Made by a program: the position numbers and the translations under genes. The notes under the pieces were generated by a model. The model did no database searches. It had not been told where the DNA came from and worked only from the letters and a program-made list of their open reading frames with translations. A stretch of DNA of 64,000 nt, taken from positions 50,335,453 through 50,399,452 of the forward strand of contig CM061233.1 of assembly GCA_030844895.1 (NCBI GenBank), written 5' to 3'. The stretch is from Ambrosia x helenae. Lineage: Eukaryota > Streptophyta > Magnoliopsida > Asterales > Asteraceae. Below are positions 44,277 through 57,441 of this stretch, piece by piece; position 1 is the stretch's first letter; each line of letters begins with the position of its first letter.

Positions 44277-46023
44277 GGGGGGAAACTGACTGCGCCAGAT
44301 GTAAATTAGTTTTTTAAAGATTATTTTACAACACAGGTCCTTCATGTGTTTTCAGTTATGTACGATTAGTACCTAATGAATATATTAATACAAATATGGC
44401 CACAAATGAAGGTACACATAGGAATGAAATGACAATCGAACCAAAGCCTGACACATTTGTGACTGGTTTAAGGTCGGGTAATTGAGTATGTGAGCAAGTT
44501 TGATTGGTAGTTACATGATTGATACCCGATGGGTTTTATGTCAGGTATAGCCAACAAGTAATTTTTTATATTAGTGGGTTTTCCACGACACCTGCGGTTC
44601 TACCCGTTACGTAATTAAACCCGACGGTTTTTGGACGGATTTAAGACAAGCCTATTTGTTCGGGTTCAGAATTTAGATTACCTAAACCCATTTTATTGTC
44701 ATCGTACACATTACATAATGCAATTAGGTCATAGCTTTAGAAACAACTTATTTGTCTTCCAAACTTTATTTTTCTTGTACTTGTATTGTACTTGGGGCGG
44801 TCTGTGTTGGACCAGCCGTGATGGCCGTGACCATCACGAACACCGGCCCACCAAGATGATCACGGCCGCAATGAATGAATAACCGTGGCACACATCACAA
44901 CCTCTGAATGTGTTTGGCTTTAAAAAAAAATTCTAAAAATACTATATATAAATAACAACATTACATAATTAAACCTATTAAAACATTACATAATTAAACC
45001 TATTAAAATATTACATAATCCTAAATTACTTATTAACATTAGATAATTAAACTTAAATTTCTTATACGGAGAATAGTTATCCCAATCCTCTATCGTATAC
45101 TACGGCGACAACACAGAACGATCGCTATCACGACCGTCTGACCTAGGAGCGGATGCAACCATAGTCAGGACTTGGCATATAGCATGGTTCATCATCCATA
45201 TTTACATAATTATAATTTTTTTAAATATTTAAATACTTTTTTTAATATTTAAATAATGTTTTTTCAGTAAATATTTACATATTTTTTTATTTATTAAATT
45301 TATTTATTTTATTAAATAGGTTTTTTAATTTTATTTAAAAAAAAATAGTGATGGAATGTGAATATCGCCACATGGGTTTAGTGATGGACCACCCATCAAC
45401 CCTAATAGCTAAATAATATAATCTTTATATAGGTTATTTTTAGCCATCCTACCATGCTTGCATAGTTCCTTAGATCAAGTCTTTTCTATATATTACCGAC
45501 TAGCCTGACCTTTTCCTTTTTATAAATCGTATATGATGTAAACGTTAATAAATGATGATTGTTGTGCTAAGATATTTTTACTTGTCATATGTCAAACTCT
45601 GAGGGAAGATAAAAATTGACATGCTAAACATAATTTGGACATGCAAAGAAGACCTCTTAACAAATCAACCATACTAAAGTATTAACATTGAAGAGAATTT
45701 TGGAAGGAAAAAAAACGTAAAAATAGATTTCCGTAAAGCCATTGATCATGATTTGATCTTTCTTCTTAAAATCCACATATTTTGATCATGATTTGAACTT
45801 TCATCTTTAAATCCGCATATTTTGACTCCAGCCATGTGGTTAATAAATCCAGAAGACCATGTTACATGCAGTTGCAAATGAATTGAAGAACCAAAACAAA
45901 AGGTTGTGTAATTTTAATTTGGCTTACCATAGACACGCGATTTCTTATTTTTGAACCTTGTTCTAAAATAAACAACCTGATGTTGTGATGTAAACTTGAC
46001 ATCGATAATATAATTGGGTTAAC
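44277..46023. other. Upstream intergenic region of the ERF gene
   Basis: No gene is seen. A GC-richer block at 44795-44885 has imperfect inverted GTGATGG/CCATCAC words and may be one end of a decayed MITE. The remainder is AT-rich with A/T homopolymers. Confidence 0.45.
44958..45019. repeat. 25-bp tandem repeat, about 2.5 copies
   Basis: The unit ACATTACATAATTAAACCTA plus TTAAA occurs twice, followed by a partial third copy. Confidence 0.85.
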
Positions 46024-46042
46024 CTCTTCAATCCTTGCCAAT
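46024..46042 (+). repeat. Target-site duplication of the SINE, left copy
   Basis: CTCTTCAATCCTTGCCAAT differs by one base from the right copy at 46398-46416. Confidence 0.9.
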
Positions 46043-46397
46043 GAGGTAGTGTTGGACTTGGAGTGGTTGGGGAGTGAGTTGGTGCTTCTTGTGACCCAGG
46101 TTCAATTCCCACTCTCCTTATTTTCTACGGCATCCAGACAATGATGGTGACAAACACACCGAGTAGCGTTCGATTCTGAGCCGCACACCGGTTTTCACCC
46201 GACTGTTACTCTAGCGAAGAAACTCGTGTGGAGCCAGTACGGTTTTCGGGGGAACGCCGTAACCAAGTCTGATACACCAGCGCGGGCCCGGTTAAGACAA
46301 CGTAGTCTGGGACAGACTTGGCTAGGGCTGCCGATTAGGCAGTATGACATTAGGTCACTCATATGAAAGTCACCATTCAAAAAATAAAAATAAAAAT
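46043..46397 (+). mobile_element. tRNA-derived SINE
   Basis: A 355-bp element has an A-box-like TGGTTGGGGAG at 46064-46074 (one mismatch) and a perfect Pol III B box GGTTCAATTCC at 46099-46109, spaced 35 bases start to start as in tRNA genes. A GC-rich body follows, ending in an A-rich tail (about 46377-46396). The 19-bp TSD on both sides shows LINE-mediated insertion and fixes the ends. The SINE family was not identified. Confidence 0.88.
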
Positions 46398-46416
46398 CTC
46401 TTCAATCCTTACCAAT
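46398..46416 (+). repeat. Target-site duplication of the SINE, right copy
   Basis: CTCTTCAATCCTTACCAAT, 18 of 19 bases identical to the left copy. Confidence 0.9.
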
Positions 46417-46927
46417 TAAATAAAAGTTGAATTTGAATTAACAATCAAGTGTTTTAACTTCTTTAATGCTTTTAAACATATTTTTTCAGTTCATTTCATT
46501 TATATATAAAACAAAATTTACTGAAATCTTTGATGTATCTATTTGCTTTTCTTACTGCTGCACACATTCACTTCTCACATAAGATAATATTTATATGAAA
46601 AATAAAAATATGATAACATTATCTGAACTTCAAGGACTAACAACGTGCAAATGACACAGTTTTCATGTTTACATGTAGAAAACTAAGAGGGGTAAATATA
46701 TAGGTTGGAAACTTGCTCAGGGGTGGATTTTGTAAATTTGTTTTTTATTGCATCAAACTTAATGTGTTATATTATAAAAGACATGTGATGAAAAAAATAA
46801 CATAAAATATTTGTTTATTTGTAAATTGAATAATTGTGATTTTGGCTTTTTTATGATTAAATAATGTTAGTTGTACGTTGCCTTTAGTTTTAATAAATCA
46901 TTTTATAAGCTTTTCGATATGCTTATG
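46417..46927. other. AT-rich intergenic stretch
   Basis: No gene, TIR or domain is recognised. Confidence 0.5.
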
Positions 46928-47677
46928 GCTATGGTTCATACGGATCTTCACGAATCGAGCTGAACCGAACAAACTTCTTCTTATGCTTGACACATTTACA
47001 AATTTAACCGAGATGAGCAACTCGTTTACAATTGAGCCAAAAAGGGAGCGATCATTTTTCGAGCGCAAATTTTTTTGGGCGAGCGTCAAGCGAGAAACGA
47101 GCGGAGAGTAATTTGGACAACTATGAAATTGGGATGTTTTTTCAATGTTTTTGTTGTCGAGTGACAACTAAGGTCGAACTGTCTGATAAGGACACTAATA
47201 TTGAGGTCCGAGAATGAGGCTTAGGTTGAGGTTGGTGAGGCAATATGCATACAGAGAACAATTGTTGCATTGTGGCATACGGTGATATTAAGCGACGATT
47301 AGCAACAGACGACTCATAACATAAAGAAGACAAGGCTGTCACGTTACGAATAAGGTTTTATTACTAAACTTAGTGTTAAATTTTTATTTGATAAAGCGCA
47401 CTAATCATATTTTATTTGTATATATTTAGTCAAATGTTATGTATAAATCTATAAATATTACTATGATTTGTGAGTATATATATAATTATATACATAACAG
47501 ATAAATAACAATTTATCCGAGCCGAGCGGACCTTTGCTCATGCTTGGCATGTTTATAAACCGAACCGAGCCGATCGGCTCATTTACAACCTAGTGGACGA
47601 TCGAGCGAGCATTTTTCGAGCATTTTCTGAACGAGCGGCGAGCGAGCCACAAGCGACAAACGATTTGAACAGCCCTA
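46928..47677 (+). mobile_element. Decayed hAT-like non-autonomous element, copy 1
   Basis: It is rich in GAGCCGAAC and GAGCGAGC words and ends GATTTGAACAGCCCTA. It aligns with copy 2 (47726-55589) over ATTTTTCGAGCGCAAATTTT, GTTGTCGAGTGACAAC and a TATATATAATTATATA stretch. The left end is degenerate and approximate. No transposase is present. Confidence 0.5.
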
Positions 47678-48894
47678 GTTCAGGTCAATAATCAATTGGT
47701 ATTACTTGCACACCTTATATATGATTAGGGTTGTTCACAAGCCGAGTCGAACCAAACGGATCTTTTCTTATGCTTGGTGTGACACCCGTCCAAATTACAG
47801 GTCATGTCCGTACATTTAACTACACGTAAATACACTGTACATTGCATAGCATTACATGTATCATTTGCATCATAGTTGGACTATACAGGGTTCCACCGAG
47901 TCAATACCAAAGCACACAGTCTAACAAGTAGACACACTAGTTAGTTCAAGGCTTTAGTTAATCCAATAAGTCATGCTAGACTACAGGAAACCCATGCAAA
48001 GCCATGCAATTGAACATACGATTCCAAATTGTTAACCCGACAAGAACAAAAACAAACAATGTTCATTCACAAGAGGTTACCAACATATGTTTGGAAATAA
48101 CAAAATACCTCACACATACATGTGAAAATACACACACGGCCACCTACATATAATACACGAATGCATCCATACATGCTCACTTACTAGTCACCATTCTTAT
48201 CCTAACAAGAGACTCTACACAAGAATGGAATCCACAAACATTCTACAACCTCCAAGACATGTTGATTTACCATAAGAATCCCATCTTCTTTCCCAAAGGC
48301 CATCGATCACCACACCACCATCTAATAAGTTCAAGAACCTAGGTGTTTTCACTAACAAGGGACTTTGTAATCACACTTCATGAACTTAGATAGTTTGACT
48401 TCCTAAATTTTTGAATAACACCCATGCATTTCGGCCCATGTGTTCCCAAGACAAGCTAAGTGATACAATGGATCAAACTAGCCTACACATCTACACTATA
48501 CATACATACATACCCACACGCATACATATACACGTATGTAAACATCCACACACAATGTGACAACCGGAAACTTTCGATCTACACTGATGTGATTTTTATT
48601 ATTAAAAATAAATATTTATTACAAATATTGCTAATTATTAAGTTTCGGAAGTTTACTGACCGATTTTACAATCGAAACTGTGACCGATTTAATTTACGCG
48701 ATTTAAACGCGCGAACTGAAAGCACGCATTGGGTAACGAAAATATTTATATTTTGCTCGGTTTATTATCATTTTTAATTTCGAACGAAACCGACAAATTT
48801 TTATAATTAATTATGGAGCCTAAATAGAAACCGAGACATTTTACGTTAATACGGGTTCGATACGCGGTACACCCCACCTAACCCAAACCCTAGA

Positions 48895-48902
48895 TATAAA
48901 AA
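48895..48902 (+). promoter_or_regulatory. TATA box of the inner LTR
   Basis: TATAAAAA lies about 340 bases into the LTR, just before the CT-rich leader. Confidence 0.55.
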
Positions 48903-48947
48903 CAACCTTATCCTCTCTTCTTCTCCATTTTTTGTGCAGCCATACCC

Positions 48948-49090
48948 ACTCTCTCTCTCTCTCACTACTCTCTCTCTAGACCTCACTCTCTCTCTCTCTC
49001 TCTAAAGCTCATCTCCCTGATCTCTCTCCCTCTCTCACAGGTCTCTCCCTCTCTCTACCCTCTCTCTCACGCTCGTCTCTCTCCCTCCCT
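48948..49090. repeat. (CT)n-rich tract
   Basis: CTCTCTCT runs are typical of pyrimidine-rich plant leaders. The minus-strand ORF rich in Arg/Glu is a translation of the repeat. Confidence 0.85.
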
Positions 49091-52000
49091 ACCCTCCTCT
49101 CCCTCGCTCCGATAATAAGAACAGCCAGCCACCACCAAGCTTGGGTGGTGGCGGCGCAACCCTTGCACCCCAAAAACAAACAGCAGCGGTGGTGGTTCAA
49201 GGAAGCAGGGGGTGACTCGATTGGTTCATTAGGGTGGCTTTGCTCAGACGAAGAGGACGGCGGCAGTGGTGGTCCAGTCGGGTGATGGTTGTTGTCCGGC
49301 TGGTGACGAGAAGATGATGGTTCGTGGCTGTGATGACAGCTTTTGCAGGTGGTTAACAGCGGGTGGTGGTGGTTACCGGTCGGATTATTGAGTCGGGGGT
49401 TGTGCAGATCGGGGCTGGTCAGGTCCGTTTAAGGTGGTTCCTGGTTTGTTTGGGTTACAGTTGTGGTTTGGGTTCAGATCTGGTCAGCTCGGGTTTCGGG
49501 TCATGGATCATACAGGTTCGTTTTGGGTCTGGACAACTCGGGTCAGACCCGGTCAAGCCAGATCTCAGGTGAGCAAGGCAAGATGGTGAGCCGGGTTCGT
49601 TGTTCGTCCAGATTCGGGTTCAGGTCTGGGTTCGAGTCAAGTTCAACACGAGTCAGATTTGGAATCGGGTCTGTGTTTGGTTTGAGTTTGTATGTTCGGG
49701 TCAGATTTAGTACAAGTTTGTGATGGTCCGGGTTTCGTTTTGCATCCTGTCGGATTTGGTCAACCTCGGTCAACGCATGGTCAAACTGGTCAAACTTTGG
49801 TTCCGGTCTACACATAGTTCAAGCTGGTTCCGGGTTACGCGCGTACGAATCGGTATACTTTAATTCGTATATGTTATTATTGTTGTGGATATTATATATA
49901 TTTATAAATGTATTGATATTCATAAAATAGTTTTGACTCGCGAACGGACCGAATAATAATAATAAGCGGTAACTATATACTAAATCGGACGATTGGTAAT
50001 AGTGGCTAGAAGGCGTGACTTATAAAATCGATATCGGACTAAATTGGTTGGACTATAATATATATATATATATATATATATTGTTTTGTGTATTTATATA
50101 TATATATAAGTGTAAATTATATAAAAGCGTCGAAACGTATAAATCTCGTTTGATTTGGAATTGCGGATAAACAAATTGAAATCTTGTATTAGATATTGAT
50201 TTTAGGGAAAATTGTAGGCGACTTGTGTTGCCTGGTTTGTACGAAAACAGAGGAAACTCTGCCGAAATTTTATAAAATTTATAAGCGTAAACGAAGGCGA
50301 TATTTCTTGTATATTTCATTTTAAACAACCTTCAAGTATTTTGACAAATGTGGTTTTCTACAATATCGCGAAAAGGTTTTCGACAAATGATTTCTTGCAG
50401 CATTTAAAGATAAACGTCGAACAATATTTCCAAAACAAATACATAATATCTACTGAGCGTCAATTGTGTCAATCTTTAAAGATTTTAGTAACTAAACATT
50501 TCTATTTAAATCGTTTTGAATTACAAAAACGCTTAGCCTATTTGAGAAAGAATTATATAAAAATTTATGTTCGAAACCTTTAAGGACATAGATTTGGAAA
50601 AGAAGCGATATTGTTATTAATCGGTTTTAAATAACTATACTTACATTTTTATCAAAGAGCATTTTTCCTAAAATATAATTATATAAGATAGATACATCTA
50701 TACGAATTACAAAATGAGCTATGACTCAGGATAAGTTATACGTTTCATAATATTGGTCCAACGTGGTTTATACACGAATAGTAACAAGTGATTAACTTGA
50801 GTATTAAGTCGCATAAAACATATTTAAGTCACGATCGGTTCGACGAGTTAAAATGCTTAAGACTCGGGTTAATACACACTAGTCTAGATACTTGGATAAG
50901 CTATCTATTATCTAGATAATAAGCTAGGCTTATTTGTGATAGACTTTTAAGGTGTCCTTTATTGGTATTAGGGCACGAGGAAGCCGGTCGGGATTTCAGG
51001 CTTTGTTTGCTAGCTAAGCAAGGAAATTAAGGTGAGTTCATGACCCCACTTTTTACTGTTTTATAAATGTTTTCGGGGTGGAAGACATGCTTCTTTTATG
51101 AAAACCTGAGGAATTCCAAACGAACAAGTTTTTGAAAAATGAAATGGGTGCGTGAGTGTCACAGCCCCACTTTTACCGTTTACTTTTGGGGGATAAACAT
51201 GCTACATACTTACTTACTAAAGGTCATGTTATACTATGGTTACTTTACAATACTATACGGCTTTTATGAAAAGTCCCAGGGGGAAACCATGAATGTGCGG
51301 GTAGCACAACGGGGGAAATGTGGATAGATCTATTGGGCCTCACAAACCCCACTCGACGGCGGGGCCGGGCGGGTGCATATTGTCTCTTTTTACTGGCTCG
51401 CCGAGGCATCAGTTATAGCCAAATCGTCTGGGCATGATTCAACTTCTTTCACACGTATAGTAATGGGTTCCCAACCGTAGTAGTAAAAACACTTAACGTC
51501 TAGCTAACGTTCTTATAACCTAGTAGTAACGGATATGATCTTTTCAAACTTATAACAACTCTTTTATAAAACTTGTGAACTCACCAGCATTATATGTTGA
51601 CTTTTTAAGTATGTCTTTCAGGTTTAAACTTTGGTAACGGCACGGTTGGAGTAGGCGACGTCTTGGGATCGGGGATCCTAGAGGGTTAGAAATGGCGTTC
51701 AGGAAATAAGAGTCTTCGATGCAACTTTCCGTTGCGTGGTGAAGCTACCAAACGTCACAACCGACAAGGGAAAAGTCGGGGTGTGACACACAACTCCATA
51801 ACCCAAGTTCCTAGACTTATACTAACCTAGTAACAACATACATTCCATGATCATCCAATCTAAGTCAACTTGCCTAAACAATCATGACCATTTTCCCATA
51901 ATTTTCGGCCCCCAAGAATGTGCACACAACCAAACAAAAACACTAGTCTTCTTGTTGTACCAACATGGTAAGAACATGAAAAGCATCAACCTCCACACCT

Positions 52001-52188
52001 TGTCCACCTTGCCATCCAAGACTTGTTCTTTCCCCATGTATTTCGGCTACTACCCCACCCCTACAAGTCAAGCCAAAAACCTCAAGTCAACACATTTCCC
52101 TTACAAGGCTCCTAGAGAATACACATTAAGAAGGCAAGGGGTTGACTATCCTCAATTGTGAACCAATGAAACCACACCCATCCTCTCA

Positions 52189-52208
52189 CCAATCGGCTAT
52201 ATATATAG
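52189..52208 (+). promoter_or_regulatory. CCAAT and TATA boxes of the outer LTR
   Basis: CCAAT at 52189-52193 is followed by TATATATATAG at 52198-52208. The arms GGC and GCC make the TATA region partly palindromic. Confidence 0.55.
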
Positions 52209-54381
52209 AGCCATGAGGACATGAGGATCACACTACCCATCCTCTCACCATTCGGCCGAGCCAAGGGGGCCCGAGAGGTGTCTTGTTCGATCACTAGTCT
52301 TCACCATTTGGAGTCATAAGTAGCTAGCAAGTCTTTAGGGGTCATTTGGAAGGAAGTTAGCTTATTTTTCTTTATTATCTTTGGCTATACATGAGTGAGG
52401 TATAATACCCGAACCATTTTCATTCTTATTACATTTCGGTTACATGTGGTGGTCACCCGAGCACACTCACACTCGCACACATCCTTAACAAGAAATTTTT
52501 CAATATAAACTAACCAAAACACTTGAGTTTCATGTTAAAAGATTCAATACTATGGCATATACTTACTAACCCACATATATACGATTATGTACAACTTGGA
52601 GCCGTTACATGGACATACGCGTACACCCACACATACATTTGAATGTATGCGTGAGTGTATGGGGTCGAGGCCGGCCCAAATCTAAGCCAAAATCGTTTAG
52701 TTTTGAAACATATGCTAAGTTATGTCTTGAGAACATGTGTTAAGATCAACAAGAACATGTGTTAACAACCTTAACACAATGGTTTTCCGAGAAATCTATG
52801 TTAAACACCTAAATATATGTACATTCAAAGACAAAGTGCCAAAATATGTTAATTTTATACAATATTGTAGTAAAATATGTCCATACCTTACCCCTAGACT
52901 TGTATATCAAAGACATAAGTAACCCTTGGTGACCCTAAGCAAGTCACAACATTTTTTTTGCCAAAAATAGAATAAACATGGCCACGTGAATAACAAAACA
53001 AACAATTACCGACAAGTACAGTATGTGACACACGTGGATAGTGGTACAGAAGCCCTAGTCCATAGGTGTTACAGTCGGGTGAACAATTGCATGGTAGTTA
53101 GAGCCAAACATAGACCTAAGTTGCTTTTAATTGTATTTAGGGTTCCTAGACCAGACACACCGCATCAGATTCAGTTCAGTCTAGCATCCAGACATCAAGT
53201 GAGTATTCACGACCCCTTTTTACAGTATTTTTACATTTTGGGGGAAAAACATGTGTACAGTTTTCATTTACATACATGACTATTATGTGAACATGAGACA
53301 ACAAGGTTCAGGATCCATTAAGCCCTCGTGTCATACATTTCACCATAACCATTAGCTATGGATTTAGCCATGAAACACTGGAATAAATCTATTGGGTTGA
53401 CACCCCCACTCTTGGTCAGTCGCTCTGACCGGATGACAGATATCAAGAAAGTGCTTGTATTTCACATTATTTCATTGTCTTTAGTGTACAATGGGCAAGG
53501 CACAACATGTCAAGGTTTAGCTATGGGCTCATGTTAGATCACATGATAATTATTGCCCTAGCTAGGCAGTAATTTAATCGGTTTTGGATAACATGTCCAT
53601 TCATACAAACCCGTGTACTCACCAACTTTATGTTGACCCATATATTTTACATGCATGTTTTTCAGGAAATTAGCATGGAGCATGGAACTTGGGAAGGTCG
53701 TGTGCGAGCATTTAGGGGATACCATCTTTTGAACTATTGTTGTAACGTTTTGACCTAAACATTTTACACAATGGTTTTTAATTCAAACAATTAATTTTAT
53801 GTTTTTGTAAGACTTGATTGTTAAATGGTAATTCCTGTTTTATTTAAATAATGCTCGTGCAACCTTTGTGCTTGGAAATCATTCAAAGTTACACCCCGTG
53901 TTTCCGTCTTGGCGGGGTGTGACACTTGGCTCATTTACAAACCTAACTGAGCCAAAAATCGAGCGAGCATTTTTCGAGCGCAAATTTTTACGAGCGAGCG
54001 TTGAGCGAGAAACGAGCGGAGAATAATTTGGACAACCATGGAATTAGGATGTTTTCTTCAATGTTTTCGTTGTCGAATGACAACAAAGGTCGAACTATCC
54101 GTTAATGACACTAATATTGATGTCCGAGAATGAGGCTTTGGTTGAGGTTGGTGAGGCAATAAGCATACTACAGAGAACAATTGTTGCATTGTGGCGTAAG
54201 GTGATGTTAAGCGACGATTAGCGACATGCGCCTAATAACATAAAGAAGTCAAGGCTGTCACATTATGACTTAGGGTTTTATTATTAAACTTCGTGTTAAA
54301 TTTTTATTTAATAAAGCAGACTAGTCATATTTTATTTGTATATATTGGGTCAAATGTTATGTATAAAGCTATAAATACTAC

Positions 54382-55176
54382 TAGGCCTGTAAATGAACAA
54401 AACGAACAAGGCCTTGTTCGTGTTCGTTTGTTAAGGAATTAACGTGTTCGCGAACGGTTCACGAACGCTTACCGAACGAGATTTTTTGTTCGTGTTCGTT
54501 TGTTAAGGAAATAACGTGTTCACGAACTGTTCATGAACATTTATCGAACGAGATTTTTGTTCTAGTTCATTTGTATTTATTTGCTAAATTTAGGTGCCGG
54601 ACAAAAACTAACAAAAACAAACACAAATGAACGTAAACGGACACAAATAGGCATTACTGAACAAAACCAAGCACAAACTAACACATTAAATTCTAAAAAT
54701 TAGTATTTTTCATCGCTAACATTGTCCGCCCAGAATATACTAATCCAATTACCCAAATATACGTGACATAATCTTGATCACATAATGTCTTATAAAAACA
54801 CATAGGTATCATATTAAACTTGTAATCCTCGTTTAATCCACCAAAAATAACAGTTAATAAAAATAGTTAAAGTAATATTAACATGTGATACACTTAAATA
54901 ATCTACCACCGGGAAATTTGAAATACTTAAATTAAATATAAAAAATTAAAAACCCTAATGAATTATCGAACACAAACAAACATAAACGAACACGTTACCG
55001 AACATTCACGAACATAAACGAACGAACGCGACCTCTGTTCATGTTCGTTTGTTTAGCTAAACGAACGGAAAATTTTTTTTGTGTTCGTTCATTTATTAAA
55101 CGAACGAACAGAAACGAACTTCCCACCGAACTGTTCACAAACTGTTTGCCAAACGTTTGGTTTGTTTACAGCCCTA
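54382..55176 (+). mobile_element. hAT MITE inside copy 2
   Basis: TIRs TAGGCCTGTAAATGAAC and the reverse complement of GTTTGTTTACAGCCCTA match apart from three bases. Flanks AATACTAC (54374-54381) and AATATTAC (55177-55184) form an 8-bp TSD with one change, the length expected for hAT elements. It is 795 bp, has subterminal CGAACG/CGTTCG words in both orientations, and has no transposase. Confidence 0.82.
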
Positions 55177-55589
55177 AATATTACTATGATGTGGATGTAT
55201 ATATAATTATATATATAACATATAATAAATAATATATTTGAGCCGAACCGAGCCGAGTGGACCTTTGCTCGTGCTTGGCTCGTTTACAAACCGAACCGAG
55301 CTGATAGGCTCATTTAAATCCGAGCGGACGATCGAACGAGCAATTTTCAAACATTTTCCAAACGAGCGGCAAAGATATTACTATGATTTGTGGGTGTATA
55401 TATAATTATATATATAACATATAAATAATAATTTATTCGAGCCAAACCAAGCCGATCGGACCTATGTTTGTGCTTGGCTCGTTTACAAACCGAACTGAGC
55501 CGATTGGCTCATTTACAACCGAGTGGACGATCGAACAAGCATTTTTCAAACATTTTCCAAACGAGCAGTAAGCGATTTGAACCACCCTA

Positions 55590-56527
55590 ATGGTTCATTT
55601 TAGAACAAATAAATGTATAAACGTTTTATTAATTAATAAAGATATTTAATATTAATATAAACGATATCAACGTTATATGCATGTCTTTCATAATACTCCT
55701 TATTAGAATGTTACCTTTATAGAAAAGATTGGATTCATAAAAAGTATAGGATTTAATAAACTGATTTTAGACTAATAATTTATTTTATTGACACACTTTA
55801 TTACCTTTACCTTTCATCTTTCGTGAGCATATCAAACGAGTTAACAGTCATTACTTATGTTTATCAGTTTTCCTTGTTACATCCAAAATAGTTTCTTTTT
55901 GTAACTCAATATCCAATGTTTGTTATTTATCGTCATTTTAATTCAATTTGCTAACTCTGTTTATTTATTCTATTAAGTCACGAGTATTCCAAACATTTAC
56001 ATAATATTTTTGTTTTTTATAAGTTTTCATTCTCTTTTTATATCTAAAAAATAAAACTATTTTTAAAACTCACTCATCTGTCCCCCTCTCTTGCACACAC
56101 ATCAACCCCCATCTTACAACAGCCCACTTCCACCACTGCAACCCTACCCATTATAACTACCATTACCATTCATCTTACCACTGTTGTTCCCACCTTTCTC
56201 ATCGCTATTAAACACGGTTATGGATATCCTGATATCACTTTCCTTTTACATATTTCTACAATCATTCGTTCACATATACATACATACATAATATTATTAA
56301 TAATATTAATGACAAACACACTGTAACACCACAAAAAACAAAAAAACACACCCTTAAGTCGGGCTTGAAGATCCGGTTTCAAATTGTTCGAAAGATCTCA
56401 TCAAATTACAGGTCAGTCTCCATACACCATCGGTTGTTTTTATAATATCTTGTTTTGTACAATAATAATATTGGTTTGATACATTACAAGATCCAATTCT
56501 TATTTAAATAAAAACAACGGTGGATTT
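55590..56527. other. AT-rich stretch, no gene seen
   Basis: It has a (TACA)n run near 56275 and a TGTAACACCACA near 56322 that could be an LTR scrap. No domain is recognised. Confidence 0.45.
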
Positions 56528-57441
56528 CTGTTGTGTGTTTTACTAAAATTGGACTTTGACAGAGAGAGAATATTGTTTCTCTACTTGTAGAATGAAGAAC
56601 TTGATAATATCAGTTGCCTCATCCTTGGAAAATAAGAAGAAGACCCATGTGAATCTAGAGTAGTCATAAATGATGACCAAGCAGTACTTCTTCTTACCAA
56701 GGCTCATGATTTTAACTGGCCTAAATAAGTCCATATGGAGTAGTTGAAGACATGCAGTTGCTTTTTATTCTTCAATAGACTTATAGGAGGACTTATGCTA
56801 TTTTCCCTTAAGACAGGATACACAGTGTTCTTGACACTGGTATACCTTCAAGGGTAGACCTCTGACCAAGCTACTTTTGTGACTTTATTTATGATTTTAA
56901 AGTTCACATGGCCAAGTATCCTATGCCAAAGGTTTGTCTCTGAAGTTGATGCCTTTGAGAAGAAACAGGCAGTGTTGTTCAGTACTTTGTCTTTTTCAAT
57001 GTCCACTGCTTAGACATTGCCACATCTTTTGGCAATCAGCAAATTATGATCTTCAATGATCTTCTCAATCAACTTCTGGCCTTCTGGTGATATGATCTTA
57101 CATGTTGTTTTAGTGAAAAAGGAAGAATATCCTTTTATCACACATTTGTGATACACTAAGCAAGTTGTACTCCAGGTTTTCAACCATGTTGACCTTGTCA
57201 AACTGCATTTTACCAGAGGATACATTGCCATATCCTAGAACATATCCCTTGGCATTTTTCCCAAAGGACACAGATCCTTCTCTTTGACTTATGAAATTGT
57301 TGATTAGGTACCTGCATCCTGTCATGTGCATTGAGCCTCCACTATCAACATACCAAATGCTATTTAGATCTCTGGAGTCCCTCTACACAAAGAATAGATT
57401 AGTTAGTTTTAGGAACCCAAGCCATTTTGGCTTTGGGTTTG
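56528..57441 (-). pseudogene. pol: Minus-strand Ty1/copia fragment: gag end, protease, GAG-pre-integrase, integrase start
   Basis: Read on the minus strand from 57441 down, it has a gag end like MAWVPKTN, a protease-flanking SMHMTGCRYLINNF, LEYNLLSVSQMCDK, a pre-integrase region and an integrase start MDLFRPVKIMSL with DYSRFTWVFFLFSK. Frameshifts and stops break it. It is related to family B but distinct. Its upstream part is cut by the family-B LTR starting at 57442. Confidence 0.8.

Larger units (their letters stand above)
48556..51788 (+). mobile_element. Inner solo LTR nested in the outer solo LTR
   Basis: It starts TGTGACAACCGG, ends GGGGTGTGACA, and has the 5-bp duplication CACAA (48551-48555 and 51789-51793). 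It is 3,233 bp with no pol domain. It has a TATA box near 48895, a (CT)n-rich leader at 48948-49090, and a donor-like AAGGTGAGTTC near 51030. ORFs inside it are not credible. Confidence 0.88.
47778..53924 (+). mobile_element. Outer solo LTR (Ty3/gypsy type), itself interrupted
   Basis: The ends TGTGACACCC and GGGGTGTGACA are flanked by the 5-bp duplication CTTGG (47773-47777 and 53925-53929). Without the inner insertion it is about 2.9 kb and has no coding region, so it is a solo LTR left by recombination. It contains a CCAAT/TATA promoter near 52190 and an AAGTGAGT donor-like site near 53198. Confidence 0.85.
47726..55589 (+). mobile_element. hAT-like non-autonomous element, copy 2, interrupted by solo LTRs and a MITE
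   Basis: It starts TAGGGTTGTTCACAAGCC and ends GATTTGAACCACCCTA, giving imperfect TIRs. The body is split after 47777 by a solo LTR (to 53924) and at 54382-55176 by another element. Near the right end a segment is tandemly repeated (about 55205-55372 and 55375-55589). The 8-bp flanks do not match clearly, so the hAT assignment is tentative. Confidence 0.5.

Noticed and set aside
44790..45420. PIF/Harbinger-type MITE with GGGCGGTC / GACCACCC ends
   Set aside because: Terminal similarity is only seven or eight bases and no 3-bp TSD matches.
46064..46109. A functional tRNA gene at the SINE head
   Set aside because: A and B boxes are present, but the sequence does not form a full cloverleaf and is bounded by a retrotransposition TSD.
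49009..49200. Arg/Glu-rich minus-strand ORF
   Set aside because: It is a translation of a (CT)n tract in an LTR leader.
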